From: Bacillota bacterium
GTDB taxonomy: Bacteria; Bacillota; Clostridia; Christensenellales; CAG-138
Reading direction: 5' to 3'
Assembly (NCBI GenBank): GCA_023451115.1
Contig: JAEXFV010000002.1
Span: 1 to 20,527 of the forward strand
DNA: 20,527 nt
Shown here: positions 1 to 6,350 of the stretch, one piece after another
How positions within the stretch are numbered: the stretch's first letter is position 1
Layout: each line of letters opens with the position of its first letter
Position numbers and translations under genes: made by a program
The notes under the pieces: model-generated
Seen by the model: only the letters and a program-made list of their open reading frames with translations
Databases searched by the model: none
What the model was told of the DNA's origin: nothing

Positions 1-217
1 ACGGAATATCCGCCTCGCAAAGAAGTACGTTCATATGCCCAGGCATGCGCCCTGCCACTGGATGGATGGCAAACTTGACTTCCGTACCCTGGGCTTCCAG
101 CTGATCCACGATTTGCTTTACCGCCCCCTGGGCCTGCGCCAACGCCATGCCGTACCCCGGAACGATGATGACCTTTTTCGCGTTTTTCAGCACCTGAGCC
201 GGATCTTCCTCTTTTGC
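1..217 (-). repeat. Direct repeat, second copy of the PntB domain III coding segment (truncated by window edge)
   Basis: Positions 1-217 match 544-760 in the same orientation with 6 mismatches (97% identity) and an offset of exactly 543 bp. All six mismatches are silent in the pntB frame. Homology stops sharply at 217/760, at an Ala-Lys-Glu-Glu-Asp-Pro boundary. The far end of this copy lies outside the window. Confidence 0.95.
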
Positions 218-1636
218 ATTGGCCTCGTCCTCCGATTTTCCTGCCGCGGCGATCCCTGCATTGAGGGCCAAAAGGGTCTTAGCCGCATCCCCCAGCAGAA
301 GAGACACCCCTTGCTGCCGGTGATAGAGGGGATTTTCCACCCCTGCATAGCCGGGCTTTAAATCATAGTTGCAAATGATAACATGCTTTGCGCTGGCCAC
401 ATCCAGAACCGGCATGCCATAAATAGGCGTTCCTTCCGCCGTATTGGCCGCTGGGTTCAATACGTCGTTTGCGCCGATGACCAGAACTGCGTCGCAGTCT
501 TGAAACTCCGGATTGATGGCGTCCATTTCATAAAGCTGCTCATACGGAATATCCGCTTCGCAAAGAAGTACGTTCATATGCCCAGGCATGCGCCCTGCCA
601 CTGGATGGATGGCAAACTTGACTTCCGTACCCTGGGCTTCCAGCTGATCCACGATCTGCTTTACCGCTCCCTGGGCCTGCGCCAACGCCATGCCGTACCC
701 CGGAACGATGATGACCTTTTTCGCGTTTTTCAACACCTGAGCCGGGTCTTCTTCTTTTGCGGGAGCAATATCCGCCCCTTGGGCTTCAGCCTCCGCTTTG
801 GCTTGGGACGTTGCTTTGGGCGCGGGCGCAGAGGTCTTACCCAGGAGAATATCCATCAGATGCCGGTTCATAGCCCGGCACATAATTTGGGTCAGCAGCA
901 GGCCGGAAGCGCCTACCACACCCCCAATGGCCACCAGCAGCGGGTCGCCAATGGCCATGCCCGCAATGGAGCCTGCAACACCCGAAAGGGAGTTCAGCAG
1001 GGAAATGGTGATGGGCATGTCAGCGCCGCCTACACGAATGGAAAAGGCGATGCCAAAAAAGCCGGTCACTACAACAATCAAAACCGCAAGGAGCCCCATG
1101 GGCAAAAGCGGGAAAGGCGTAAGGACTACAAAAACTAAGGAGGCGATGATGGACAAACCTACCACAGCGGAATGGTTTTTCCAGATCACCGGCCGTTGGG
1201 AGATGATTTTATGGAGTTTTCCCGCAGCGACCAGGCTGCCCGTGAGTGTGATCATACCAATGGCCAGCGCAAGGCCTCCGGTAAACAGGGCAAAGCCCCC
1301 GGCAAGCTGCCCGCTAAGCAGGGAAACCAGCGCCACCAGCGCTGAAGCCGCGCCGCCAAAGCCATTCAACAAGGCAACCGCTTGGGGCATTTCAATCATC
1401 TTGATCCGGTAAGCTGCCCCCAGGCCAGCTACCAGGCCTACAACGAGGCAGATCCACAGCCCCGCCTGAGACATGAGGTTGTATTTATATAAGGTGACCA
1501 AAATCGCCACTGCAGTACACAGAGCGCTGAGCAGGTTGCCCATTACGGAGGATTTGACTTTGCTCATCATGGCAATGCCAACCAGAACCCCCACGGTGAG
1601 CACAAGGCAGATGAGATAATACAGAAGATCGCTCAT
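1..1636 (-). CDS. pntB: NAD(P) transhydrogenase beta subunit with tandem domain III (partial, runs off left edge)
   Basis: This is the beta subunit of the membrane transhydrogenase, which couples hydride transfer between NAD(H) and NADP(H) to proton movement. The first 545 codons are in the window with no stop. The start ATG overlaps the pntAB stop as ATGA, behind a GGAGGA site. Residues 1 to about 265 are hydrophobic, multi-helix membrane domain II. A linker rich in Ala, Lys and Glu follows. Domain III begins near residue 293 and shows GYGMALAQAQ, HPVAGRMPGHMNVLL, GANDVLNPAA and PGYAGVENPL, all diagnostic of PntB. A normal PntB (about 460 residues) would end near residue 463. This frame instead continues through a short linker into a second domain III, from residue 474, whose 72 visible residues are identical to residues 293-364. 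At 423-425 the first copy reads Asn-Tyr-Asp where E. coli has the Lys-Arg-Ser that contacts the NADP 2'-phosphate. Family assignment is very secure. The function of the double domain is unknown. Confidence 0.95.
   Translation of the reverse strand, partial: MSDLLYYLICLVLTVGVLVGIAMMSKVKSSVMGNLLSALCTAVAILVTLYKYNLMSQAGLWICLVVGLVAGLGAAYRIKMIEMPQAVALLNGFGGAASALVALVSLLSGQLAGGFALFTGGLALAIGMITLTGSLVAAGKLHKIISQRPVIWKNHSAVVGLSIIASLVFVVLTPFPLLPMGLLAVLIVVVTGFFGIAFSIRVGGADMPITISLLNSLSGVAGSIAGMAIGDPLLVAIGGVVGASGLLLTQIMCRAMNRHLMDILLGKTSAPAPKATSQAKAEAEAQGADIAPAKEEDPAQVLKNAKKVIIVPGYGMALAQAQGAVKQIVDQLEAQGTEVKFAIHPVAGRMPGHMNVLLCEADIPYEQLYEMDAINPEFQDCDAVLVIGANDVLNPAANTAEGTPIYGMPVLDVASAKHVIICNYDLKPGYAGVENPLYHRQQGVSLLLGDAAKTLLALNAGIAAAGKSEDEANAKEEDPAQVLKNAKKVIIVPGYGMALAQAQGAVKQIVDQLEAQGTEVKFAIHPVAGRMPGHMNVLLCEADIP
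544..760 (-). repeat. Direct repeat, first copy of the PntB domain III coding segment
   Basis: This is the partner of 1-217. It encodes residues 293-364 of PntB: the linker end, the GYGMALAQAQ nucleotide loop and the HPVAGRMPGHMNVLL segment. The remainder of this complete domain III runs to about position 245. Whether the homology extends that far cannot be judged, because the other copy is cut by the window edge. Confidence 0.95.
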
Positions 1637-1920
1637 TGCTGGTCCTCCTTTTTATGGAACATACGAAGCATTCGGTGGGTCACGCCAAATCCCCCTGCTA
1701 CATTGAGCATGGCAAGGAAAATTGCAATATACCCTAAAACTCTGCTGCCCAGCGCCACAGCTGCGCCCGCAGCGGAGAGAGCGCCCAGCACCGTAATGCC
1801 GGACAAGGCGTTCATGCCGGACATGAGGGGGGTATGCAGCAGGCTGGGGACGTTACGGATGAGCTTGTAACCCACCAACGTGGATACGATGAAGATGAGA
1901 ACAAGTAATACGGGATGCAT
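1633..1920 (-). CDS. pntAB: NAD(P) transhydrogenase alpha-2 membrane subunit
   Basis: This 95-residue membrane protein corresponds to the C-terminal membrane part of E. coli PntA, encoded as a separate gene as in many bacteria with three-gene pnt operons. Three hydrophobic helices are visible: about residues 3-20, 34-60 around SGITVLGALSAAGAAVALGS, and 62-80. A short charged C-terminus ends in KKEDQQ. It joins domain II of PntB to form the proton channel region. It is 91 bp downstream of pntAA and overlaps pntB by four bases (ATGA), suggesting coupled translation. The length and the LLHTPLMSGMNALSGI-type motif are typical. Confidence 0.93.
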   Translation of the reverse strand: MHPVLLVLIFIVSTLVGYKLIRNVPSLLHTPLMSGMNALSGITVLGALSAAGAAVALGSRVLGYIAIFLAMLNVAGGFGVTHRMLRMFHKKEDQQ

Positions 1921-1949
1921 AGTTTTCTCCGTTCTGTTTTAGTAAATGG

Positions 1950-1995
1950 CGCAAAAAGAAACGGGGCGATGCGTGGATTGCCAGCCATCACCCCG
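1950..1995 (-). terminator. Terminator-like hairpin inside the pnt operon, between pntAA and pntAB
   Basis: On the minus strand, arms at 1995-1986 and 1971-1962 pair over 10 bp (CGGGGTGATG with CATCGCCCCG, one G-U pair) around a 14-nt loop. The distal arm is followed at once by a U-rich stretch (TTTCTTTTTG). This has the form of a Rho-independent terminator. Placed between two genes whose products join one enzyme, it probably terminates only partially, giving more alpha-1 than membrane subunit mRNA. The effect is inferred; the hairpin and U-tract are visible. Confidence 0.6.
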
Positions 1996-2011
1996 AACAG
2001 AAATGGGGTTA

Positions 2012-3169
2012 TCAGATGCCCATGGCCTCTCTGGCGCCAGCATGGACGATCTCGCCGCCGATGGTGGTCAGGGTTTTTGCCACAATTTCGTCGCTGCGGT
2101 CCAGTTCGATTTTGCCTTCCTTGGTGAGGTAATGGAGCAGTTCATAGATGTTATTGGCGAACATCCAGGTGGAGCTGGTGGGCAGCATGCCGGGGATATT
2201 CTTAATGCCCTCAATCACCACATCATGCTTGACGCAGCGGACGCCGGGGTCGGTGATGGCGCAGTTGCCGCCCTGATCAATGGAGATATCCACAATGGCA
2301 GAACCCGGTTTCATGGAAGCTACCATCTCATCCGTGAGGATTACGGGAGCCAGATGGCTGGGCACCAGAGCGGAGCAGAAAATGATATCCATATCAGGCA
2401 CCACCTTGGCCAGCACTTCACGCTCATGGATGAGCCACTCTTCCGGCAGGGTCAGCGCATAGCCGCCCTCTCCCACGGCTACTTCCGCAGGGATGCCCAG
2501 CTCAATGATCTTGGCGCCGAAGCTGGTGGCATTTTCGTTGGCCACTGGGCGGATATCCGCGGAGTGGATCTTGGCGCCCAGGCCCTTAGCAGTAGCCAAA
2601 GCGCGCAGCCCGGCAACGCCGGTGCCGATGACCAACACGTTGACGGGCTTGATCGTGCCGGCGCTGGACATAATCATGGTCATAAACTTGGGCAGATCGT
2701 TGGCAGCCATTAAAATCCCCTTGTAGCCTGCGCAGGTGCTCATGGAGGACAGGGCATCCATCTTTTGCGCACGGGAAATCCGGGGCACCCCGTCCAAAGT
2801 GAGGCTAATAACGCCCTTTTTCGCCATAGCCTTTACCATTTCATGGTTCACTGGAGCCGCGGGATGGATAAAGGTGATCAAATATTGTCCGTCATGCATC
2901 AGATCAATTTCGGAGCAATTTTTCTCTTCGTTGAAGAGGGGTTCCTTCACCTTCAAAATCACTTCGGCTCTGTTGTAAAGCTCGGCAACATCGTCCACGA
3001 TCTCTGCGCCAACGGAGGCATATGCTTCATCTGCAAAGAAAGCGCCCTTGCCTGCATGTTTCTCCACCAGCACGACCGCGCCGTCCTTCACCATTTTTGC
3101 AACAGTTTCCGGGGTGGCGGAGACACGGTCCTCACCGTGCATGATCTCTTTGGGGATACCGATTACCAT
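2012..3169 (-). CDS. pntAA: NAD(P) transhydrogenase alpha-1 subunit (NAD-binding domain I)
   Basis: This is the soluble NAD(H)-binding subunit, related to alanine dehydrogenase. The 385 residues show an N-terminal MVIGIPKE start, the PRISRAQKMDALSS mobile loop at about 129-142 whose RxQ core is conserved in transhydrogenase, and a Rossmann GTGVAGL loop at about 182-188. Asp205 in the SADIRP strand end would hold the adenosine ribose of NAD. The start follows an AGGAGG site. The C-terminal tail beyond the domain I core (about 370-385) lacks membrane helices; these are supplied by the separate pntAB gene. It is the first pnt gene and lies 65 bp downstream of the Lrp-type regulator. Confidence 0.95.
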   Translation of the reverse strand: MVIGIPKEIMHGEDRVSATPETVAKMVKDGAVVLVEKHAGKGAFFADEAYASVGAEIVDDVAELYNRAEVILKVKEPLFNEEKNCSEIDLMHDGQYLITFIHPAAPVNHEMVKAMAKKGVISLTLDGVPRISRAQKMDALSSMSTCAGYKGILMAANDLPKFMTMIMSSAGTIKPVNVLVIGTGVAGLRALATAKGLGAKIHSADIRPVANENATSFGAKIIELGIPAEVAVGEGGYALTLPEEWLIHEREVLAKVVPDMDIIFCSALVPSHLAPVILTDEMVASMKPGSAIVDISIDQGGNCAITDPGVRCVKHDVVIEGIKNIPGMLPTSSTWMFANNIYELLHYLTKEGKIELDRSDEIVAKTLTTIGGEIVHAGAREAMGI

Positions 3170-3200
3170 AATGATTCCTCCTGATAACTTGTATCATATT

Positions 3201-3212
3201 TTCTGGACAGAA
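3201..3212. promoter_or_regulatory. Short dyad upstream of pntAA, possible operator
   Basis: A perfect 5+5 dyad, TTCTG-GA-CAGAA, lies in the 65-bp gap between the Lrp-type regulator gene and pntAA. It could be a binding site, but a dyad this short is expected by chance fairly often and no clear promoter overlaps it. It is a weak candidate. Confidence 0.2.
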
Positions 3213-3234
3213 GTACTCGTTCAGACAAAAAAAT

Positions 3235-3690
3235 TCAGGGCAAAGGATCCGGCAGCACTGCGTAATCCCGCTTCACAGAGGAGAGCACCACCTGGGTTTT
3301 GGTGGATGATACGCCGTGAATGCTTTTGATGTCGCTTAACACCCGCTCCAGCCCCTGGGTAGAGTTGGTGACGACCTTCAACAGAAAATCAAATTCACCT
3401 GCAATATAATGGCACTCCAGGATTTGGGAGCACCGCCGCACGGCCTCTATAAATCCTTCGTTGTATTTGGGATGTTCCAAACTGATGGAAATAAACGCAG
3501 AGATGTCCTTGCCAATCAGCTTTTCATTCACCAGCAGCGTATATTGCTGAATAATGCCGCTGTTTTCCATTTTTTTAATCCGCTCAATCACAGCAGATAC
3601 GGACATATTGACTTTTTCACCGATTACAGAGGCGTTTTGTCTTGCGTTTTCCTTGAGGCAACGTAAAATGATCAGATCTATATTATCCAT
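3235..3690 (-). CDS. Lrp/AsnC family transcriptional regulator
   Basis: This 151-residue protein is typical in length for the feast/famine regulator family. Residues 1-60 form an AsnC-type winged helix-turn-helix: MDNIDLIILRCLKENAR opens helix 1, VSAVIERIKKMENSGII is the recognition helix and wing, and IQQYTLLVN follows. Residues 63-140 form the RAM ligand-binding fold, with FDFLLKVVTNS and the GVSSTKTQVVLSSVK strand. Such proteins usually form dimers or octamers and respond to amino acids. It lies just upstream of pntAA on the same strand with no terminator between, so it probably shares the transcript and may control pnt. The effector cannot be read from the sequence. Confidence 0.9.
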   Translation of the reverse strand: MDNIDLIILRCLKENARQNASVIGEKVNMSVSAVIERIKKMENSGIIQQYTLLVNEKLIGKDISAFISISLEHPKYNEGFIEAVRRCSQILECHYIAGEFDFLLKVVTNSTQGLERVLSDIKSIHGVSSTKTQVVLSSVKRDYAVLPDPLP

Positions 3691-3716
3691 AATCGAGCCT
3701 GCCTATTTTTTTCTTT

Positions 3717-3745
3717 ATGATAGGGTGATTGCCGCAAAATGTAAA
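3717..3745 (-). promoter_or_regulatory. Sigma-A promoter for the Lrp-type regulator and probably the pnt operon
   Basis: On the minus strand, TTTACA (3745-3740) is followed by a 17-bp spacer and TATCAT (3722-3717). The predicted start near 3710 leaves about a 20-nt leader before the ATG at 3690. The region upstream of the -35 is extremely AT-rich, which could act as an UP element. Confidence 0.6.
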
Positions 3746-3845
3746 GATATCTCATGTATTTTGATAATTATTTTTATTATTTTATATATAAGCAAAAATA
3801 TTTTTGTTTTGTATATTCTAATAACTGGTTTGCAAAAAAAATTAT
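3741..3845. other. AT-rich block upstream of the Lrp-type regulator
   Basis: About 105 bp holds only about 15% G+C, with several A- and T-tracts, in a window that is otherwise mostly above 50% GC. It holds no credible gene. A 72-codon frame across it is poor in composition and lacks a ribosome binding site. It probably contains curved regulatory DNA: an UP element, regulator binding sites, or both. Confidence 0.5.
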
Positions 3846-3894
3846 TCTGCAGCCTATTATGGGGTTGGGAAACCCGGGACTCAAAGCAAACAAA

Positions 3895-3923
3895 AGGATG
3901 CTTCCATAAAACGGAAGCATCCT
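3895..3923 (-). terminator. Rho-independent terminator after the GGGtGRT gene
   Basis: An 11-bp perfect stem (AGGATGCTTCC with GGAAGCATCCT) with a 7-nt loop is followed on the minus strand by TTTGTTTG. It lies 30 bp past the stop of the minus-strand gene at 3954 and closes that two-gene unit before the regulator's promoter region. Confidence 0.85.
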
Positions 3924-3953
3924 GTCGGTTCACTACGGATATGCAAACCCGGC

Positions 3954-4952
3954 TTATTTCATCGCTTCTTCCACAGCAACCGCTACCGCAACGCTTGCGC
4001 CCACCATGGGGTTGTTGCCCATGCCGATCAAGCCCATCATTTCCACGTGGGCAGGAACGGAGGAAGAACCTGCAAACTGGGCGTCAGAGTGCATGCGGCC
4101 CATGGTGTCAGTCATGCCATAGCTGGCAGGGCCGGCAGCCATATTATCCGGATGCAGGGTACGGCCGGTGCCGCCGCCGGAAGCAACGGAGAAATATTTC
4201 TTGCCGTTTTCCATGCACCATTTCTTATAGGTGCCGGCTACAGGGTGCTGGAAGCGAGTGGGGCTGGTGGAGTTTCCGGTGATGGACACATCCACATTTT
4301 CCTTGCGCATGATGGCAACGCCCTCATTCACATCATCCGCACCATAGCAGCGGACCTTGGCCCGGTCGCCCTGGGAGAAGGCCTTTTCATACACCACCTT
4401 TAACTCGCCGGTGTAATAATCATACGCCGTTTCCACAAAGGTGAAACCATTGATGCGGGAGATGATATAAGCTGCATCCTTGCCCAAGCCGTTCAAAATA
4501 ACCTGCAGGGGCTGTTTGCGCACTTTGTTGGCAGTTTTTGCAATGCCGATGGCGCCTTCCGCAGCGGCAAAGCTCTCATGGCCTGCCAGGAAAGCAAAGC
4601 ATTTGGTCTCTTCTCTCAGCAGCATAGCCGCCAGATTGCCGTGGCCCAGGCCTACCTGGCGCTGGTCGGCAACGGAACCGGGAATGCAGAAGGACTGCAG
4701 GCCTTCGCCGATGGCTTCCGCCGCTTCTGCAGCGGTTTTGCAGCCTTTTTTGATGGCCATGGCCGCGCCTACAGTGTAGGCCCAAACGGCATTTTCAAAA
4801 GCGATGGGCTGAATGCCGCGCACAATGGCTTCCGGGTCCACACCCTTGTCGTTACATACCTGCTTGGCCTCTTCCAGGCTTTTGATGCCATACTGGGAAA
4901 GAGCCGCTTCGATCTTGTTGATTCTTCTTTCGTAACCCTCGAATGTGATCAT
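3954..4952 (-). CDS. GGGtGRT family protein, function unknown
   Basis: This 332-residue protein belongs to the uncharacterised family named after its glycine-rich motif, seen here as GGGTGRT at about 259-265. The C-terminal part (about 290-332) is a Gly/Met/Val-rich stretch, HVEMMGLIGMGNNPMVGAS, ending in a small-residue helix. The N-terminal third contains FEGYERRINKIE and a segment, GSVADQRQVGLGHGNLAAM. No signal peptide or clear membrane span is seen, so it is probably cytosolic. The glycine loop could bind a nucleotide or phosphate, but this is a guess. It is 18 bp downstream of the NifU-like gene and probably co-transcribed with it. I recall the two families being commonly adjacent, which would suggest a shared task. 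The family call is firm and the role is unknown. Confidence 0.88.
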   Translation of the reverse strand: MITFEGYERRINKIEAALSQYGIKSLEEAKQVCNDKGVDPEAIVRGIQPIAFENAVWAYTVGAAMAIKKGCKTAAEAAEAIGEGLQSFCIPGSVADQRQVGLGHGNLAAMLLREETKCFAFLAGHESFAAAEGAIGIAKTANKVRKQPLQVILNGLGKDAAYIISRINGFTFVETAYDYYTGELKVVYEKAFSQGDRAKVRCYGADDVNEGVAIMRKENVDVSITGNSTSPTRFQHPVAGTYKKWCMENGKKYFSVASGGGTGRTLHPDNMAAGPASYGMTDTMGRMHSDAQFAGSSSVPAHVEMMGLIGMGNNPMVGASVAVAVAVEEAMK

Positions 4953-4970
4953 AGTGTGTGGCCTCCTTCC

Positions 4971-5663
4971 TTACTGATGGCGCGGGTCGATCACGGTCTT
5001 GGCCTCTGCAAAGCGGCCATAGGTGCCGATGTTCTTCTCATAAGCTTCCTTGGGATCCATACCCTTTTTGATGGCATCCATCATCTTGCCCAGGCTGACG
5101 AACTGGTAGCCAATGATTTCATTGTTCTCATCCAGGCCGATCTTGAGCACATAGCCTTCCGCCATTTCCAGATACCGGGCGCCTTTGGCTTTGGTGCCAT
5201 ACATGGTGCCAATCTGGGACCTGAGGCCTTTGCCCAAATCCTCCAGGCCTGCGCCGATGGTCAATCCGCCTTCGGAGAATGCGCTCTGGGAACGACCGTA
5301 TACGATCTGCAGGAACAGCTCGCGCATGGCAGTGTTGATGGCGTCGCACACCAGGTCGGTGTTGAGCGCTTCCAAAATGGTTTTGCCCGGCAGGATTTCA
5401 GAAGCCATAGCGGCAGAGTGGGTCATGCCGGAGCAGCCCAGCGTTTCTACCAGCGCCTCTTCAATGATGCCGTCCTTTATGTTCAGCGTGAGCTTGCAAG
5501 CGCCCTGTTGTGGGGCACACCAGCCTACGCCATGGGTCAGGCCGGAGATATCGCTGATCTGTTTCGCCTTTACCCATTTTCCCTCTTCCGGGATGGGTGC
5601 GGGGTCATGCTTTGCGCCTTTTGCGACGCATACCATTTCCTCCACTTCGCGGGAATATTGCAT
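4971..5663 (-). CDS. NifU-like (iron-sulfur scaffold type) protein
   Basis: The 230 residues resemble NifU/IscU-type scaffolds in the segment LGCSGMTHSAAMASEILPGKTILEAL (about 76-100), which mirrors the Cys loop and following helix of NifU. Cysteines are at 12, 49, 56, 77 and 106. C49 and C56 sit in GWCAPQQGAC and C77 in GCSG, but the third conserved NifU ligand position is not obvious, and a long C-terminal extension (about 130-230) lies outside the classic NifU fold. It is probably cytosolic and first in an operon with the GGGtGRT gene. An AAGGAGG site precedes the ATG. It could be a true Fe-S scaffold or a repurposed metal-binding fold. The family resemblance is good, the function only inferred. 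Confidence 0.8.
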   Translation of the reverse strand: MQYSREVEEMVCVAKGAKHDPAPIPEEGKWVKAKQISDISGLTHGVGWCAPQQGACKLTLNIKDGIIEEALVETLGCSGMTHSAAMASEILPGKTILEALNTDLVCDAINTAMRELFLQIVYGRSQSAFSEGGLTIGAGLEDLGKGLRSQIGTMYGTKAKGARYLEMAEGYVLKIGLDENNEIIGYQFVSLGKMMDAIKKGMDPKEAYEKNIGTYGRFAEAKTVIDPRHQ

Positions 5664-5704
5664 GTTGGAAAACCTCCTTCATAAAATACCTTCAAATTCA
5701 GTTT

Positions 5705-5713
5705 AGTATAGCA
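5705..5713 (-). promoter_or_regulatory. Extended -10 promoter for the NifU-like/GGGtGRT operon
   Basis: On the minus strand the sequence reads TGCTATACT, an extended -10 element (TGn plus TATACT), about 40 bp upstream of the start codon. No good -35 is found at 16-18 bp, as is common for extended -10 promoters. Confidence 0.5.
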
Positions 5714-5759
5714 TGTTCTCAGGCCAAGCTTCCATATGTTTTTTGTGACATTCGCGTGA

Positions 5760-5765
5760 TATAAT
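5760..5765 (+). promoter_or_regulatory. Possible promoter -10 for the small membrane protein
   Basis: A perfect TATAAT is followed by an A-run. No convincing -35 is present; the best hexamers at 17-19 bp are T-rich (ATGTTT). The leader to the ATG at 5893 would be about 120 nt. Confidence 0.35.
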
Positions 5766-5892
5766 AAAAAAATTAACAATCTTCCCCGGCTAAAAGCTTT
5801 TTTTGCAGGCGGAAAGGCAATCGTCCGCCCCAGCATGCAGCATCGTAACGGGGAATTGTGTAAACCAGCCATTTTTTTTGCAGGAGACGTAT

Positions 5893-6159
5893 ATGACCAT
5901 GTTTTTGAGCAGCCTATGCTGCATTGCCGCCTGGGCGCTTTGCCTGGACGCATTGGTATTGAAAGCTGGCTTTTGGGCCCGTTTTCCCGTTTTTACTGCC
6001 ACAGCCTGTTCCGTTGTGGGGCTAATCATTGCAGCGCTGGAATACAAAGGCCGCAAGGGCAAGAAAAAGCGCCGCGGCCCGATGGGGCTGATGCTTTGCA
6101 ACGCTTTTGCCGCCATCCTGGGTACGGGGCTGTGGCTTTGGGACCTACTGGGGATCTGA
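5893..6159 (+). CDS. Small three-helix membrane protein, function unknown
   Basis: The start is placed at 5893 (MTMFLSS) because CAGGAGA lies 7-8 nt upstream; the longer in-frame start at 5803 lacks a ribosome site. The 88 residues show three hydrophobic stretches: about 3-22, 30-48 and 62-86. The second and third are separated by a strongly basic loop with KGRKGKKKRRG, so that loop should be cytoplasmic. The C-terminus is WLWDLLGI. I do not recognise a family. It is 191 bp upstream of the degenerate ABC-like protein, on the same strand, and the two could form one unit. Confidence 0.6.
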   Translation: MTMFLSSLCCIAAWALCLDALVLKAGFWARFPVFTATACSVVGLIIAALEYKGRKGKKKRRGPMGLMLCNAFAAILGTGLWLWDLLGI

Positions 6160-6271
6160 CAAAAAAGTTTTCAAGCCATACTATTCATTCCAAAAAATTT
6201 GCAACAATCTTCCAAAACTGCACATGCTATGGGGACAACCTGATTTTCACAAAGGGGGTAAAGCAAACGCT

Positions 6272-6301
6272 TTGGCCGCCTGAAGAAATTCCAGCGGCCA
6301 A
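6272..6301 (+). other. Inverted repeat upstream of the ABC-like gene
   Basis: An 8-bp perfect stem (TTGGCCGC with GCGGCCAA) with a 14-nt loop is followed two bases later by GGTTTTT. It lies 49 bp before the start codon at 6351. It could be a weak terminator of the small membrane gene or an attenuator of the next gene; the U-tract is short. Confidence 0.35.
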
Positions 6302-6350
6302 TGGTTTTTGGAGCGCAGGAATTCCGGCGCTGCCGGAAGGAGGAAGCCCC

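Noticed and set aside
1..760. Domain III repeat as an assembly artefact
   Set aside because: Six silent differences between copies and an exact in-frame period make a simple mis-assembly unlikely, though the unseen left end leaves some doubt.
1..760. Domain III repeat as a mobile element or CRISPR-like array
   Set aside because: The unit is coding sequence of one protein domain, with no transposase, no terminal inverted repeats and no spacers.
35..1412. Plus-strand open frames of 108, 251 and 204 codons opposite pntB
   Set aside because: They are antisense to the clear pntB frame, have Arg/His-rich low-quality sequence and no ribosome sites. Two share sequence only because of the domain III repeat.
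3861..3880. GGGTT-ggga-AACCC mini-hairpin and CCCGGG near the GGGtGRT terminator
   Set aside because: The stem is only five pairs and the true terminator next to it explains the region.
3715..3933. 72-codon minus-strand frame in the AT-rich gap
   Set aside because: It overlaps the terminator and the promoter, lacks a ribosome site and has composition driven by A/T runs.
5835..6350. N-terminal extension of the ABC-like frame
   Set aside because: It overlaps the small membrane gene in another frame, has no ribosome site, and the ABC-type homology begins only after 6351.
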